Shown here piece by piece: positions 34,624 through 43,003 of a stretch of DNA of 64,000 nucleotides. Under the pieces are notes generated by a model that was not told the origin of the DNA, did no database searches, and worked only from the letters and a program-made list of their open reading frames with translations. The translations under genes were made by a program, and so were the position numbers. The first letter of the stretch is position 1. Every line of letters begins with the position of its first letter. The stretch is from NCBI RefSeq assembly GCF_016401385.1, contig NZ_JAEACF010000001.1, forward strand, positions 2,976,001 through 3,040,000, read 5' to 3'. Source of the stretch: Fictibacillus halophilus. GTDB taxonomy: Bacteria > Bacillota > Bacilli > Bacillales > Fictibacillaceae.

Positions 34624-35822
34624 GGCAACCTCTTCTTTATCGTGATAAGTAGCAAGCTTACTACCCAAATGGTAATTGAAAAACTAAGCAAGACGAAAAC
34701 AGACATCCAAGTTTCGTTTCCCACAAATAGCGTATTTACCAGTCCGCTGTGTGCGTGATGCAAGATGTTAAACATACTTACACTACGCCACATTTCCGGA
34801 AGATAAGAAAGCGGCAGAAGACTTCCGCTTGTAGCAACGAGCCCAACAGCAAGGATGATTCCCGCTCCCCACTTTGCTCCGTTACGTGCAAAAAGTTCCT
34901 GACAAAGCGCGAAAAGAGATGCGATGCCTAAGCAGTATGCTAAAAGTATGAATGTAGCTGTGATGCTCCACGTTTTAGTTAAAGCATAAAATAGTGCTGT
35001 CAAAACAGCGCTTTGGATGACGAGCAGTAGGAAAACAGAAATAACATTGCTAAAAAAGAATACGCCAGACCTTACTCCTTGTAGAGTTAGTCGTTCGCGC
35101 AGTGCTGTTTGTTCACTTCTTGCGGTTAAACTCATGCCGAACAAGCCACCGACAAGTAGCAGAATCAGCACACCTGATAAACTGTAATACTCGAGTGTTG
35201 TGATTCCGCCGAATGCACTTAGTGTTTCGGTTTCGTAAATCTTATTTCGGTTTAATGCTTGCAGGGTAAAGTCCGTGATGACCGTGTCGCGGTAAGCTCG
35301 GAATTCTTCTGAACTTAAGTCCATCTTTCGCAAATAATGAAATGCTGCGTTCGCTCCGCTTTGAGCAGATGAGATCAAGTTGGCGTTCGATACCATCACT
35401 TGCTGAAGGAGTTTGGCTTGAAAAGGCCGTTCAGGGTTACCGATGACAGTTACAGGAATATTTTTGCCGCCCCGAATTCCTTTTGTAAAACCATCCGGTA
35501 CGATTACCATACCCGCGATCTCGTTGCTAGCCAGCTTTTCACTTGCGGTTTCTGCATCTGTTTTTTCAAAGGTTAATACGTTTTTTAGTTCTTCTGAGTT
35601 TTCATACTGCTTCATGAGCAATTTGGTTTCAAACGTGTTATCTTCATCTACGATCGCTACGGCAAAAGGCTCTACCCACTGCTTTTCTTCAAGAAGTGGT
35701 TTTAGCCCAAGATACGTGATTCCAAGTAACAGTATCGGGAACAGCATCATGGCAATCAGGGGAAAAGGCTGCTTTAGCCAGCATTTTACCGTTAGATGGG
35801 CAATGAGTAGCGTTTGCCTCAT
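34593..35822 (-). CDS. ABC-2-type permease
   Basis: About 409 aa from MRQTLLIAHLTVKCWLKQPFP, chosen for AAAGGAACGAC upstream. The same architecture as its neighbour: helix, extracellular domain (VAIVDEDNTFETKLLMKQY; IAGMVIVPDGFTKGIRGGKNIPVTVIGNPERP), then a six-helix bundle. The two permeases share VDED and VPxGF blocks, so they are paralogues that should form a heterodimer. First gene of a three-gene exporter operon; substrate unknown. Confidence 0.85.
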   Translation of the reverse strand: MRQTLLIAHLTVKCWLKQPFPLIAMMLFPILLLGITYLGLKPLLEEKQWVEPFAVAIVDEDNTFETKLLMKQYENSEELKNVLTFEKTDAETASEKLASNEIAGMVIVPDGFTKGIRGGKNIPVTVIGNPERPFQAKLLQQVMVSNANLISSAQSGANAAFHYLRKMDLSSEEFRAYRDTVITDFTLQALNRNKIYETETLSAFGGITTLEYYSLSGVLILLLVGGLFGMSLTARSEQTALRERLTLQGVRSGVFFFSNVISVFLLLVIQSAVLTALFYALTKTWSITATFILLAYCLGIASLFALCQELFARNGAKWGAGIILAVGLVATSGSLLPLSYLPEMWRSVSMFNILHHAHSGLVNTLFVGNETWMSVFVLLSFSITIWVVSLLLITIKKRLPWSGQLPLHV

Positions 35823-35910
35823 AGTGTCGTTCCTTTCGTTTAAAGATTTCGAGAAGGTTCGGGGCTGAGAACAGCTCAAAACCTATACCCATAGGGGCAT
35901 TGGACTGGTT

Positions 35911-36010
35911 GAATCCATAAGTTTTGGCTATTTATCCACGAGTTTAGCCTGTTTATCCAGAAGTTTTAGCACTCAATCCTAAAGTTTTGTCCCTTTATCC
36001 ACGAGTCTAC
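35911..36010. repeat. 21-bp phased tandem repeat array, five units
   Basis: Units with consensus TTTATCCACGAGTTTTGGC recur with their ATCC at 35913, 35934, 35955, 35976 and 35997, an exact 21-nt period. It fills the gap upstream of the exporter operon. No promoter or ORF explains it. Three of the five units come near the DnaA box TTATCCACA. Confidence 0.8.
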
Positions 36011-36064
36011 AATCCTCGACAAAACGGACATACCCCACATGCTATAGATACCCTAATGGTTAGA

Positions 36065-36092
36065 AAAAAGGACAAAGATCAACTTTGTCTTA
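36065..36092 (-). terminator. Rho-independent terminator
   Basis: On the minus strand GACAAAG and CTTTGTC pair around TTGAT, followed by CTTTTTT. It serves the DUF-type gene that ends at 36121. Confidence 0.85.
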
Positions 36093-36120
36093 AGTTATCT
36101 CTGTCCTTCTTATTATCATT

Positions 36121-37746
36121 CTATTGGAACATTTGAGCGTTTTCACCGATAAATTGCTCGATGTTGCGTTGAATTTCTGACATCATCGTCATCATTTCAG
36201 CGTCACTCATCTCAGCAACGTTTACTGCTTTTCCTTCTGAAAGCTCAGGGAATTTCAGTTTATCGCCGAACGTCGTTTTTGTTTTGATATTTAATCCAAC
36301 GTTGATATCGCCCATTGTAGCGTCGTTACCAGTTAGAGTTACTTTGTAATCGTGTTTTGCAAAGTCTTTATCAAGGTTTTGGTCACCCGTGTGCTCAATT
36401 TCAAGCGTCATGTCTGGAAGCTCCATTGGCGCATCGCCTGCAGGAACTAGATTAGCCGTCCATTTTGACTTCTTATCTGTGCCTTCACCATTAATTTGGA
36501 ACCCAATACCTTCTGTTGTACCGTTTTCAGTCATCTCAAACTTTGCTTTAATGTCACGCTTCTTGCCGCCTTTTCCTTTTGGTTCGCTTTCCATCTTCAC
36601 ATCAACAAGCAATGTTTCGCCTTCAGGACCTGCGTTAAGAACCCAAGAAGAGTTCGTTACGTCACCCTTCGTCCAGCTCTCAGACTTGTAGTTCATCGGA
36701 ACCGCTTCTTCACCGTTCGCACCAATCTTCATCGTTACGTTACGGCTTACTACTTTATCATCGCCATCGATGATTAAAACTTGCTTCATTCCACCTGGAA
36801 TCTGTAAGTCATCTTTGATCGCTTTTTTCGCATCAGCAAGAAGTTTCTTAATCTCTTTCTTCGCATCTGCCTTGCTCATGCTGGTAGTTGGTGCTACCAT
36901 GCCTGTTTGAAGTCCACCTTGCAATGCTGACTGTTCAGCGATTGCGTCTAGGATCTCATCGTCTTTTTCGATCTTTTCAACAAAGTTTACAAGCATTGCT
37001 TTTGTTTCTTTTTCAGAAAGAGAAACCGTTAGCTCGCGAAGCTTCTCACCTTTAAAATCAACATCGTCTTTTAGTTTTACGTTTTCATCTTTCACACTGT
37101 CTGCGTAAACTTTTGCAAACTCTTCAAACGCTTCATCACGAGCGTCTTCACTTAGGTCGCCATCTACTGCTTTAAAGAAGTTTTCAAGCTTTTCCATACC
37201 TTGGTACGCTGGATCGAACTTACGCATCACGTCACCGAACTGGCTGTTTTCGAAGTAAACGTTCTTATCGTAAGCTGCAGGTACGTTTACAGCCGTTTGT
37301 TTGTTGTTTTGATAAAACTCAGCATCCATTAAGTCTGCATCGTTCATTCTCAAAGCCATTTTAACAGATCCTTCTTCTTTCTTAGGATCTTGCTGTGTTG
37401 TTACCTTAAATTCGCTGTTTTCTAATACGGAACCGATCAAAGCAGCTTCCATTCCACCTGCTCCAAACATCGCTGGGTCAACATCTACCCCAACGCTCGC
37501 TTCAGACTTATACGCTTCTTCCATCTGCTTTTCAGAAAGTGCTAGCGCATCTCCAAAGCTGTCTTCAAACGATTCGTTCAGTGCTTTAAATGTGTTCATC
37601 TCGGATTTTAAATACAATTCACGCGGAGATAGATCAACGAACATCGCATAAGCAGTTGCCCCGATTGCAAGCACTGCGATAATAGCAAGCCCAATGATCA
37701 ACGGTCGTTTCTTGTTTCCAGTACTCTGATTAACTTGTGTTTCCAT
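36121..37746 (-). CDS. Uncharacterised membrane-anchored protein, probably DUF6583-like
   Basis: 541 aa. A short cytosolic head (METQVNQSTGNKKRPL) and one membrane helix (17-37) precede a large Lys/Glu-rich extracytoplasmic domain with repeated strand patterns (FKVTTQQDPKKEEGSVKMALRMNDADLMDAEFYQNNKQTAVNVPA; DVKMESEPKGKGGKKRDIKAKFEM). It resembles Bacillaceae single-pass proteins with beta-rich exteriors, sometimes labelled DUF6583; the assignment is from memory of the pattern. Monocistronic. Confidence 0.6.
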   Translation of the reverse strand: METQVNQSTGNKKRPLIIGLAIIAVLAIGATAYAMFVDLSPRELYLKSEMNTFKALNESFEDSFGDALALSEKQMEEAYKSEASVGVDVDPAMFGAGGMEAALIGSVLENSEFKVTTQQDPKKEEGSVKMALRMNDADLMDAEFYQNNKQTAVNVPAAYDKNVYFENSQFGDVMRKFDPAYQGMEKLENFFKAVDGDLSEDARDEAFEEFAKVYADSVKDENVKLKDDVDFKGEKLRELTVSLSEKETKAMLVNFVEKIEKDDEILDAIAEQSALQGGLQTGMVAPTTSMSKADAKKEIKKLLADAKKAIKDDLQIPGGMKQVLIIDGDDKVVSRNVTMKIGANGEEAVPMNYKSESWTKGDVTNSSWVLNAGPEGETLLVDVKMESEPKGKGGKKRDIKAKFEMTENGTTEGIGFQINGEGTDKKSKWTANLVPAGDAPMELPDMTLEIEHTGDQNLDKDFAKHDYKVTLTGNDATMGDINVGLNIKTKTTFGDKLKFPELSEGKAVNVAEMSDAEMMTMMSEIQRNIEQFIGENAQMFQ

Positions 37747-37941
37747 CGTTTGGTTGTCCCCCTCTTAATAAATATATAAGCTTTCATCTACCAACTTATT
37801 ACACTGTTATTCTAAAAAAATAGCAGCTTCTTTCTCTATTGGCCATTATGGGTAAAAAAGGAATTTTTTCGCCCACAGTTTTCTACTATACCCTAATTCT
37901 AGAATTATATCCATCAAATCACATAGTAAGAAAGTTTGATT

Positions 37942-38442
37942 TTATTGGGTATTTAAAACTGTACGAAGCTTTTTTATTGCCGCTTTTCTCCATGATTTTA
38001 CTGCATAAAGAGTGACGTCAAACGTTTTTGCAATATCTGCTTCCGAGTTCATATGAAAGACGCGATGAACGACCCACCGTTGCTGATTTTCTGTTAGATG
38101 CATCAAGTAGAGGTTCAATGCTTCGTCTTCTAAAAATGGAATATGATCTTGATGGGAAAGATGTTGAAAGGTTAACGATTCATGCGGATCATGCGTGACC
38201 TCCGCCTCCTGCCACTTCAGCTCTTTTCGCAACTCTTGTAAAATACGTCCGCGAACATGGATGAAGGCAAATGACGAGAACTGCCCTTTTTCCGGGTTGT
38301 ATGTTTCGTAAGCTTTCCAGAGTCCGAGTAAACCAGCTTGATAGTATTGATCGAAATGGTTCGTGAGGTGATAACGTTTGATCTGGGATTTGATGAGTGG
38401 TTCAAACATTGCAGCAACTTCTTCAAACGGTGTGTTTTTCAT
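37942..38442 (-). CDS. Sigma-70 family RNA polymerase sigma factor
   Basis: 166 aa from MKNTPFEEVAAMF (AAAGGAA about ten nt upstream). Region 2: YYQAGLLGLWKAYETYNPEKGQFSSFAFIHVRGRILQELRKE, which resembles SigB/SigF-type and phage-type region 2. Region 4: LTENQQRWVVHRVFHMNSEADIAKTFDVTLYAVKSWRKAAIKKLR. There is no region 3 or 1.1. It is not adjacent to a clear anti-sigma gene. Targets unknown. Confidence 0.85.
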   Translation of the reverse strand: MKNTPFEEVAAMFEPLIKSQIKRYHLTNHFDQYYQAGLLGLWKAYETYNPEKGQFSSFAFIHVRGRILQELRKELKWQEAEVTHDPHESLTFQHLSHQDHIPFLEDEALNLYLMHLTENQQRWVVHRVFHMNSEADIAKTFDVTLYAVKSWRKAAIKKLRTVLNTQ

Positions 38443-38756
38443 GGAAATCGTTCCTTTTTGGAATGTGCGCACATTCGGGGAATTCCGCGGTAACTTCACT
38501 ATAGATTGGGGGAGTTTTGTAAAACAAAGTGCAACTCTTGAAAAGTTGTATGGTGAATGATGCAGAACGACAAAAGTTGCCTGTTAACTTTTGAATAGTT
38601 ATCCACAATGTGTGTGCAGAATCACGGAAATGGATAGGTTTTTTGTTTAAAATGCTGGATTTTGAAGAATTTGGGTGTTGGTTTTGAGTAAATTGTGAGG
38701 AATTGTGGATAAGTGTTGTGGGTAGAATTTTGTTTAGGCTTCGTCGTTTTGAAGGT
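38443..38756. other. Intergenic region with two DnaA-box 9-mers
   Basis: About 570 nt separate the sigma factor from the DUF1659 gene; this is its left part. TTATCCACA stands at 38599-38607 (+) and TGTGGATAA at 38704-38712 (reverse). An ORF seen across the right half lacks a ribosome binding site. Nothing else assignable. Confidence 0.55.
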
Positions 38757-38807
38757 GGTTGATTTCCGTTTCAGGTTGCTCGCTTTCCGCGGGGCAGGCG
38801 GTGAGCC
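38757..38807. repeat. Partial copy of the Bacillaceae TTTCCGCGG intergenic repeat
   Basis: GGTTGATTTCCG, CAGGTTGCTCGCTTTCCGCGG and GCGGTGAGCC occur in this order. The same blocks occur in inverse orientation at 45049-45098, with only a few mismatches over 50 nt. Confidence 0.8.
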
Positions 38808-39013
38808 CCTTGCACTCCAACCAACTTATCAATGTTGTTAAAAAACTTGAGGGCAACATCTTTAGTTAGAAAACACACCCTCTTTCCTTTTGATGATTTT
38901 GATCCACGCAAAGTCGGTTTTGGACAATACTCTAGCCTCTTCAAAAAGTTTTTAGCCGCATGGCTCCTTTTGACTTCATTCTGGAACTTATGATGTGAAA
39001 GGAGGTGAGGCAC

Positions 39014-39232
39014 ATGGCGACAGCAGCTTTGATTGATTCAGCGATGCGTTTGGAGCTTGATGGTGGTTTGGATGCAGACAACAAGCCGGTGGTGAAGTAT
39101 AAGAACTTTGCTCATGTTAAGACTTCTTCGACACCTGACCAGCTTTATGCGGTAGCGAACGCATTATCAGGACTTCAAGTGTATCCGCTTGTGATGATTA
39201 CGCGAAACGATTCCTTCGCGATCCACTCTTAA
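39014..39232 (+). CDS. DUF1659 family protein
   Basis: 72 aa. AAAGGAGGTGA stands just before the ATG at 39014; the GTG nine nt upstream lies inside that site. MATAALIDSAMRLELDGGLDADNKPVVKYKNFAHVKTSSTPDQLYAVANALSGLQ is the typical DUF1659 sequence. The family is nearly always followed by DUF2922, as here; the pair is common in Bacillaceae with unknown function. Confidence 0.9.
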   Translation: MATAALIDSAMRLELDGGLDADNKPVVKYKNFAHVKTSSTPDQLYAVANALSGLQVYPLVMITRNDSFAIHS

Positions 39233-39275
39233 TCGAGTAGGAACGAGGAAAATATAGAAGAAAGGAGGGATTTCA

Positions 39276-39491
39276 ATGGCCAAAGTGCTTGAATTGCAGT
39301 TTCTTAACCAAGAGAACAAAACGGTAACCATCCGCCTGGATGCTCCGATCGAACCGGTTGATCCTGCAGCTGTTAATGCAGCGATGGACACGGTAATCGC
39401 ACAAAACATCTTCACTTCTTCGGGCGGAAACTATACGAGCAAAAAAGGTGCGCGTATTGTTGATCGTGAAGTGAGCGAGATCGATCTGTAA
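39276..39491 (+). CDS. DUF2922 family protein
   Basis: 71 aa behind AAAGGAGGG. LELQFLNQENKTVTIRLDAPIEPVDPAAVNAAMDTVIAQNIFTSSGG is the DUF2922 pattern. It is the partner of the DUF1659 gene 43 nt upstream, and the two end in one terminator. Function unknown. Confidence 0.9.
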   Translation: MAKVLELQFLNQENKTVTIRLDAPIEPVDPAAVNAAMDTVIAQNIFTSSGGNYTSKKGARIVDREVSEIDL

Positions 39492-39531
39492 ATAGTAGAA
39501 ACATTTTAGAAATCATTATAAAAAAGCGACC

Positions 39532-39576
39532 GAAAAATCCGTCTTCTGATGTAGTTATTCAGAGGACGGATTTTTC
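39532..39576 (+). terminator. Rho-independent terminator
   Basis: GAAAAATCCGTC.TCTGA and TCAGA.GACGGATTTTTC form a 16- to 17-bp stem with a 9-nt loop and T run. Confidence 0.92.
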
Positions 39577-39598
39577 TTTCTGTGGATATTGTGGACAA

Positions 39599-39661
39599 TG
39601 TGGATAAATAAGTGGATAGCTTTACTTTATAGGGAGCTTTATCTCTTATAGTTGTGGATAA
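39599..39661. promoter_or_regulatory. DnaA-box pair in the intergenic region before the DUF2187 gene
   Basis: TGTGGATAA at 39599-39607 and 39653-39661, both the perfect 9-mer in reverse orientation. Near-matches TGTGGATAT (39581) and GTGGATAGC lie close by. With the two sites at 38.6-38.7 kb this makes four perfect boxes in about 1.1 kb. Confidence 0.55.
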
Positions 39662-39849
39662 CCTTTATTCAGTCTAAAAAGTGACGTTATTTAGTGAATA
39701 TTGGAAGCGCTATATAAAAGCGCTTTTATGGAAATGCTCATAGGGTTTCGCTATAATACTTAACAAATAGAAGTTTTTAAAAATAAAAGGAAAATTAGTC
39801 ACAATTATGGTAAAATAGTACAAACATTAATCACGTTGGAGGAAAAGGC

Positions 39850-40029
39850 ATGGAATTTAAAATCGGTGATATTATTGAAACGTTCGACGGCTTAAAAGGA
39901 GAAATTACTTCATTGTTGACCAACACCGCTGTTGTGGACTTTTCCGTAACAGAAAACTATTCGGAGCATTTTGAAGACGCAAAGCAAGTTGTTCGTTTGA
40001 ATGATATTAGACAGATCATAAATAGCTAG
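39850..40029 (+). CDS. DUF2187 family small protein
   Basis: 59 aa, with GGAGG seven nt before the ATG. The sequence reads MEFKIGDIIETFDGLKGEIT, continues SLLTNTAVVDFSVTENYSEH, and ends in LNDIRQIINS. This KOW-like beta-barrel pattern (KxGDxIxxxxGxxGxI) is that of DUF2187/YkvS-type proteins. It may bind nucleic acid, but function is unproven. It is monocistronic and ends near a bidirectional terminator. Confidence 0.82.
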   Translation: MEFKIGDIIETFDGLKGEITSLLTNTAVVDFSVTENYSEHFEDAKQVVRLNDIRQIINS

Positions 40030-40070
40030 AACTTATTATATAGAAACTAAAATTTAAACTGACAAATAAA

Positions 40071-40107
40071 AACAGCTCTCTGCATCAACACAGAGAGCTG
40101 TTTTTTC
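40071..40107. terminator. Bidirectional terminator
   Basis: AACAGCTCTCTG and CAGAGAGCTGTT form a 12-bp perfect stem with an 8-nt loop, followed by TTTT. Confidence 0.92.
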
Positions 40108-40112
40108 GTATT

Positions 40113-40727
40113 TTATAAATTTTTTCGATTGTTTTGTGAAGTCACACCTACCGAGACGACGTTTGAATCGTTTTCTCTTGTGTATGTCGTTTCTTGAGAC
40201 GTGTTGGATGAATAATCATGTAGATTATCTTTTCCGATTGGATTCTCAACAATTTCGGATCCTGCTTCTTTTAATTTTGTACCGATATTGCCGAGCTCGC
40301 CTTTTGTTTCTTTTGCTGTTGACAGCACATCATTTGAGATTTCTTTTAGTGTATTAATGTTTCCAAACACGTCTTTATTAAGACGCTCGTACAGTGCTTG
40401 TGCGTCATTGATCGCATCTTTTAAGGTGGTGCTGGCCGTTTTGAACTGGCTGATCATCTGATCTTTCACTTCACCTGGATTTTGTTTGACCTCTGTAATC
40501 ATTTTGCTAGAACTATCCTTTAAACCTACCGCTGTGTTCTTCACTTTTGACCGAGTATTATAATCAATCAAGGCAAGTGCGCCACCAACGATACCGCCAA
40601 TGACGATCCCTGTTAGGAGCTTGCTTTTTTGCGGATCTGCCACTCGCTCTCTTTGCGCTGTACCGTAAGCATCTTGGGGATACATGCCGTTTTCATATCC
40701 GTTTGTAGTGTTTACACTTTGTACCAT
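40113..40727 (-). CDS. YtxH-like membrane protein, probable general stress protein
   Basis: 204 aa. One membrane helix near 36-53 (LLTGIVIGGIVGGALALI) follows a polar head (YENGMYPQDAYGTAQRERVADPQKS). A long amphipathic region with spaced small residues comes next (VGLKDSSSKMITEVKQNPGEVKDQMISQFKTASTTLKDAINDAQALYERL), like YtxH/LEA-type helices. Glycine-rich GIVIGGIVGG is the YtxH hallmark. Function unproven; the family is often sigma-B dependent. Confidence 0.72.
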   Translation of the reverse strand: MVQSVNTTNGYENGMYPQDAYGTAQRERVADPQKSKLLTGIVIGGIVGGALALIDYNTRSKVKNTAVGLKDSSSKMITEVKQNPGEVKDQMISQFKTASTTLKDAINDAQALYERLNKDVFGNINTLKEISNDVLSTAKETKGELGNIGTKLKEAGSEIVENPIGKDNLHDYSSNTSQETTYTRENDSNVVSVGVTSQNNRKNL

Positions 40728-40888
40728 TTTAAGTCCTCCTTCATTAATTTTTTTCGTAGTAAGGGGATTCCCTTTTCTCTAAAAGCTAAACGTTTGGGTA
40801 GGCTTTTTCTTGAATCTTCAACTTTTACATAAAAGTTTCTCTTAGTTCTCATACTAATGAAAATCTACTGTGATTGGAGGGTTTCATT

Positions 40889-41029
40889 ATGGGAAAAGAC
40901 AGACAGGAGAAGAAGTTACGTGAGTCTAAACGCGTTGAGTCTGACCGTGACCAAGACTTAAAATATTCTGGTGCTACAAAGATGGAAGGTCCTGACGAAG
41001 CACGCGCACGCAACCATCAAGATCAGTAA
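40889..41029 (+). CDS. ypzI: YpzI-like small protein
   Basis: 46 aa, with GGAGGG eight nt upstream. MGKDRQEKKLRESKRVESDR, then DQDLKYSGATKMEGPDEARA and a short tail RNHQDQ, is a conserved Bacillaceae small protein pattern that I associate with YpzI. It is very polar, with no membrane segment. Function unknown; many such proteins are made late in sporulation. Confidence 0.75.
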   Translation: MGKDRQEKKLRESKRVESDRDQDLKYSGATKMEGPDEARARNHQDQ

Positions 41030-41190
41030 TGGAAATGCTTAAGCAGCTCATTTAAAATGTGGGCTGCTCGTTTATTTAATTATGAAGCGTTTATCAGTAT
41101 CCTTTTGCCCGACCCGTTGTTATGTCCTCTAGGATACAACAGACAAACAAAAAAGAGGACGGCACTCAAAAATGCAACTCATCCTCTTCT

Positions 41191-41688
41191 TTACTTCCAT
41201 TTAATTGATCTTACGATGAAAAATGCGATCGATCCGGTAATTCCTACGATAAAAATAGGAAGTACCCACACGCTTAAACCTTCGCTGACTCCTTTTGCCA
41301 CTTCCGAACATGCCCAAGTCATGTAAACGAAGAAGATTAAGATTTCGTTTTTCATTACGTTTATCATCATGCGCGCATTTTTATATTGTCTCTCGACGTT
41401 TTCTTCCGTTAGATTTAAGTAGTTGTAGATGTGCGGGTATTTTTCTAGCACGGTAAGCAGCAACCACGTCACCGCTCCCATCACGATTAAAATCCAAAGG
41501 TTGCTCTTACTTCCCCAGCCATCAGGATCTCCGGCTGCATTAAAGTGGGTAGGTACGGTGTCTGGGATAGCGGCCCATTCGGAAATCAAGCTCACGGTTC
41601 CCATTACAAGTAAGGTGATTGACGCGATATCTAAAAAGTTTTCGAACCATGTTCTTGGTATTTTAAGTTTTGGTCGAACTTCATACAT
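41191..41688 (-). CDS. DUF1648 domain membrane protein
   Basis: 165 aa with four membrane helices. LISEWAAIPDTVPTHFNAAGDPDGWGSKSNLWIL carries the DUF1648 signature (PxxxPxHFNxxGxPDxWGxK). The C-terminal half has two more helices and ends IAFFIVRSIKWK. The family includes SdpI-like immunity proteins, but this one stands alone with no toxin beside it. A GGAGG lies about 12 nt before the ATG. Confidence 0.85.
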   Translation of the reverse strand: MYEVRPKLKIPRTWFENFLDIASITLLVMGTVSLISEWAAIPDTVPTHFNAAGDPDGWGSKSNLWILIVMGAVTWLLLTVLEKYPHIYNYLNLTEENVERQYKNARMMINVMKNEILIFFVYMTWACSEVAKGVSEGLSVWVLPIFIVGITGSIAFFIVRSIKWK

Positions 41689-41816
41689 ATTTTCTTCAAC
41701 CTCCTCCCTCTATCCTATACGTTTTTTTTTCAATAATAAGTTTCGTCATGAATTCAATTGTAATCCACGTAAAAAATATCTATAGTAAAATTATCAGATA
41801 TTTTAAGGAGAATCTT

Positions 41817-42188
41817 ATGAAACTTGGTGCGTTTTCTGTAAGTTTAAGTGTGAAAGACATCCACCGTTCGAAAGCATTTTATGAAAACTTAGGATTTGAA
41901 ACGTTAGGTGGCAACATCGAGCATAACTGGTTGATCATGAAGAATGAGGATACTGTTATCGGTCTGTTTCAGGGTATGTTTGAGAAAAACATCCTGACCT
42001 TCAACCCTGGTTGGAACCAAAATGCAGAAAACCTTGAAGATTTCACTGACATTCGAGAACTCCAAAAGCAGTTGAAAGAAAAAGGAATTTCGTTATCGAC
42101 TGAAGCGGATGAGGCAAGTGAGGGTCCTGCTAGTTTGACACTTGAAGATCCAGATGGAAACCTGATTTTGATCGATCAGCATAGATAA
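41817..42188 (+). CDS. VOC-family (glyoxalase/bleomycin-resistance-like) protein
   Basis: 123 aa; TAAGGAG eight nt before the ATG fixes the start. Two beta-alpha-beta-beta-beta modules: LGAFSVSLSVKDIHRSKAFYENLGFETLGG and ASLTLEDPDGNLILIDQH. This is a single-domain VOC protein of the glyoxalase/fosfomycin-resistance superfamily; metal ligands are partly conserved (Glu near the end). Substrate unknown. Confidence 0.88.
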   Translation: MKLGAFSVSLSVKDIHRSKAFYENLGFETLGGNIEHNWLIMKNEDTVIGLFQGMFEKNILTFNPGWNQNAENLEDFTDIRELQKQLKEKGISLSTEADEASEGPASLTLEDPDGNLILIDQHR

Positions 42189-42198
42189 TACATACAAC

Positions 42199-42236
42199 AA
42201 CGTCCAGATCATATGTCGATCTGGACGTTTTATTTT
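42199..42236 (+). terminator. Rho-independent terminator
   Basis: AACGTCCAGATC and GATCTGGACGTT form a 12-bp stem with a 7-nt loop and T-rich tail. It also abuts the end of the opposing gene. Confidence 0.92.
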
Positions 42237-42679
42237 TATTCGTTTACTATTCCCATCGCGATTATAAACCAGTTAGCTCCGTTTTTGCTTCCGATTTGGA
42301 AGAATAGCGCAATGATCTCTTCTTTTGAAAAATGTTTCGTGAGCCGGTTGTATAATTCATCTGGCAGTTGCCCGTGATACGCCATGATGTGATCAGCGAG
42401 TTCGAGAGCTAGCTTCCCGCGTTCTGATAGTTCTGTGTTTCCTTCGTTCATCGCGGTTTTTCGAGAGGACTCATCCAGAGTCCCATAGTCCATGCTTTGT
42501 CAGTAGTCGCAGCCGTTGTTTGAGGCCGCTCGCAAGCGGAGCAATTCCATGAGTTCTGGCTCAAGGATGTTGTTCAGTGCTTTGTCCATCTGCTGAAAAG
42601 CATCTAGAATGCCTGGTGCGTTCGCAAGTGTTTTCTTAAAGGGCGTTCCTTCAACATCTACTTCAGGTAAACGTGCCAT
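42236..42679 (-). pseudogene. AhpD/carboxymuconolactone-decarboxylase-like gene with in-frame TGA at codon 60
   Basis: The frame opens at ATG 42679 (GGAGGAG upstream): MARLPEVDVEGTPFKKTLAN, then APGILDAFQQMDKALNNILE, PELMELLRLR and AASNNGCDY, after which codon 60 is TGA (42500-42502). It continues in the same frame as QSMDYGTLDE.. to ..FFQIGSKNGANWFIIAMGIV and the TAA at 42236. The TGA replaces the second Cys of the CxxC active motif (NGCDY-TGA). The segment after it looks a few residues shorter than in relatives, which favours a small in-frame deletion, but selenocysteine is not excluded. Marked as a pseudogene provisionally. Confidence 0.7.
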
Positions 42680-43003
42680 TTTTTACTCCTCCTCAAAGTT
42701 CATTATTCATTTTTTAGCTTACATGACTTCTCCAAAAGTTTACATTATTCTGTTTCAGATCACGTCTTTATGTTTCCTTTACAGATTTGTTAAGTAATGT
42801 TTACTATCTTAATCATATCTCAAGATAATAAAATAGTTTTACATGTTACGCTTTAACCATAGATAGAAAGTCTCACCTTCGACAGCATTATAGTAAGTTA
42901 TCATTATTTCTAGATAACAATAAAGGGTTTTGTTGAATGCTGTTGAATTCCTTACCAACTAAGCCTAAGTCCGCTTGGTAAATACATCTGAGGAGTGATT
43001 TTT
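42680..43003. other. Intergenic region upstream of the subtilisin gene
   Basis: About 320 nt, AT-rich, divergent promoters expected. AGGAGTGA at 42991 serves the protease. An inverted repeat TATCATTATTTCTAGATAA lies near 42899. No confident promoter could be picked. Confidence 0.45.

Noticed and set aside
35911-36010. CRISPR array
   Set aside because: The 21-nt units are contiguous and degenerate with no spacers, and no cas genes are near.
38771-39013. 80-aa minus-strand ORF before the DUF1659 gene
   Set aside because: It lies over the intergenic TTTCCGCGG repeat, has no ribosome site, and runs against the real gene.
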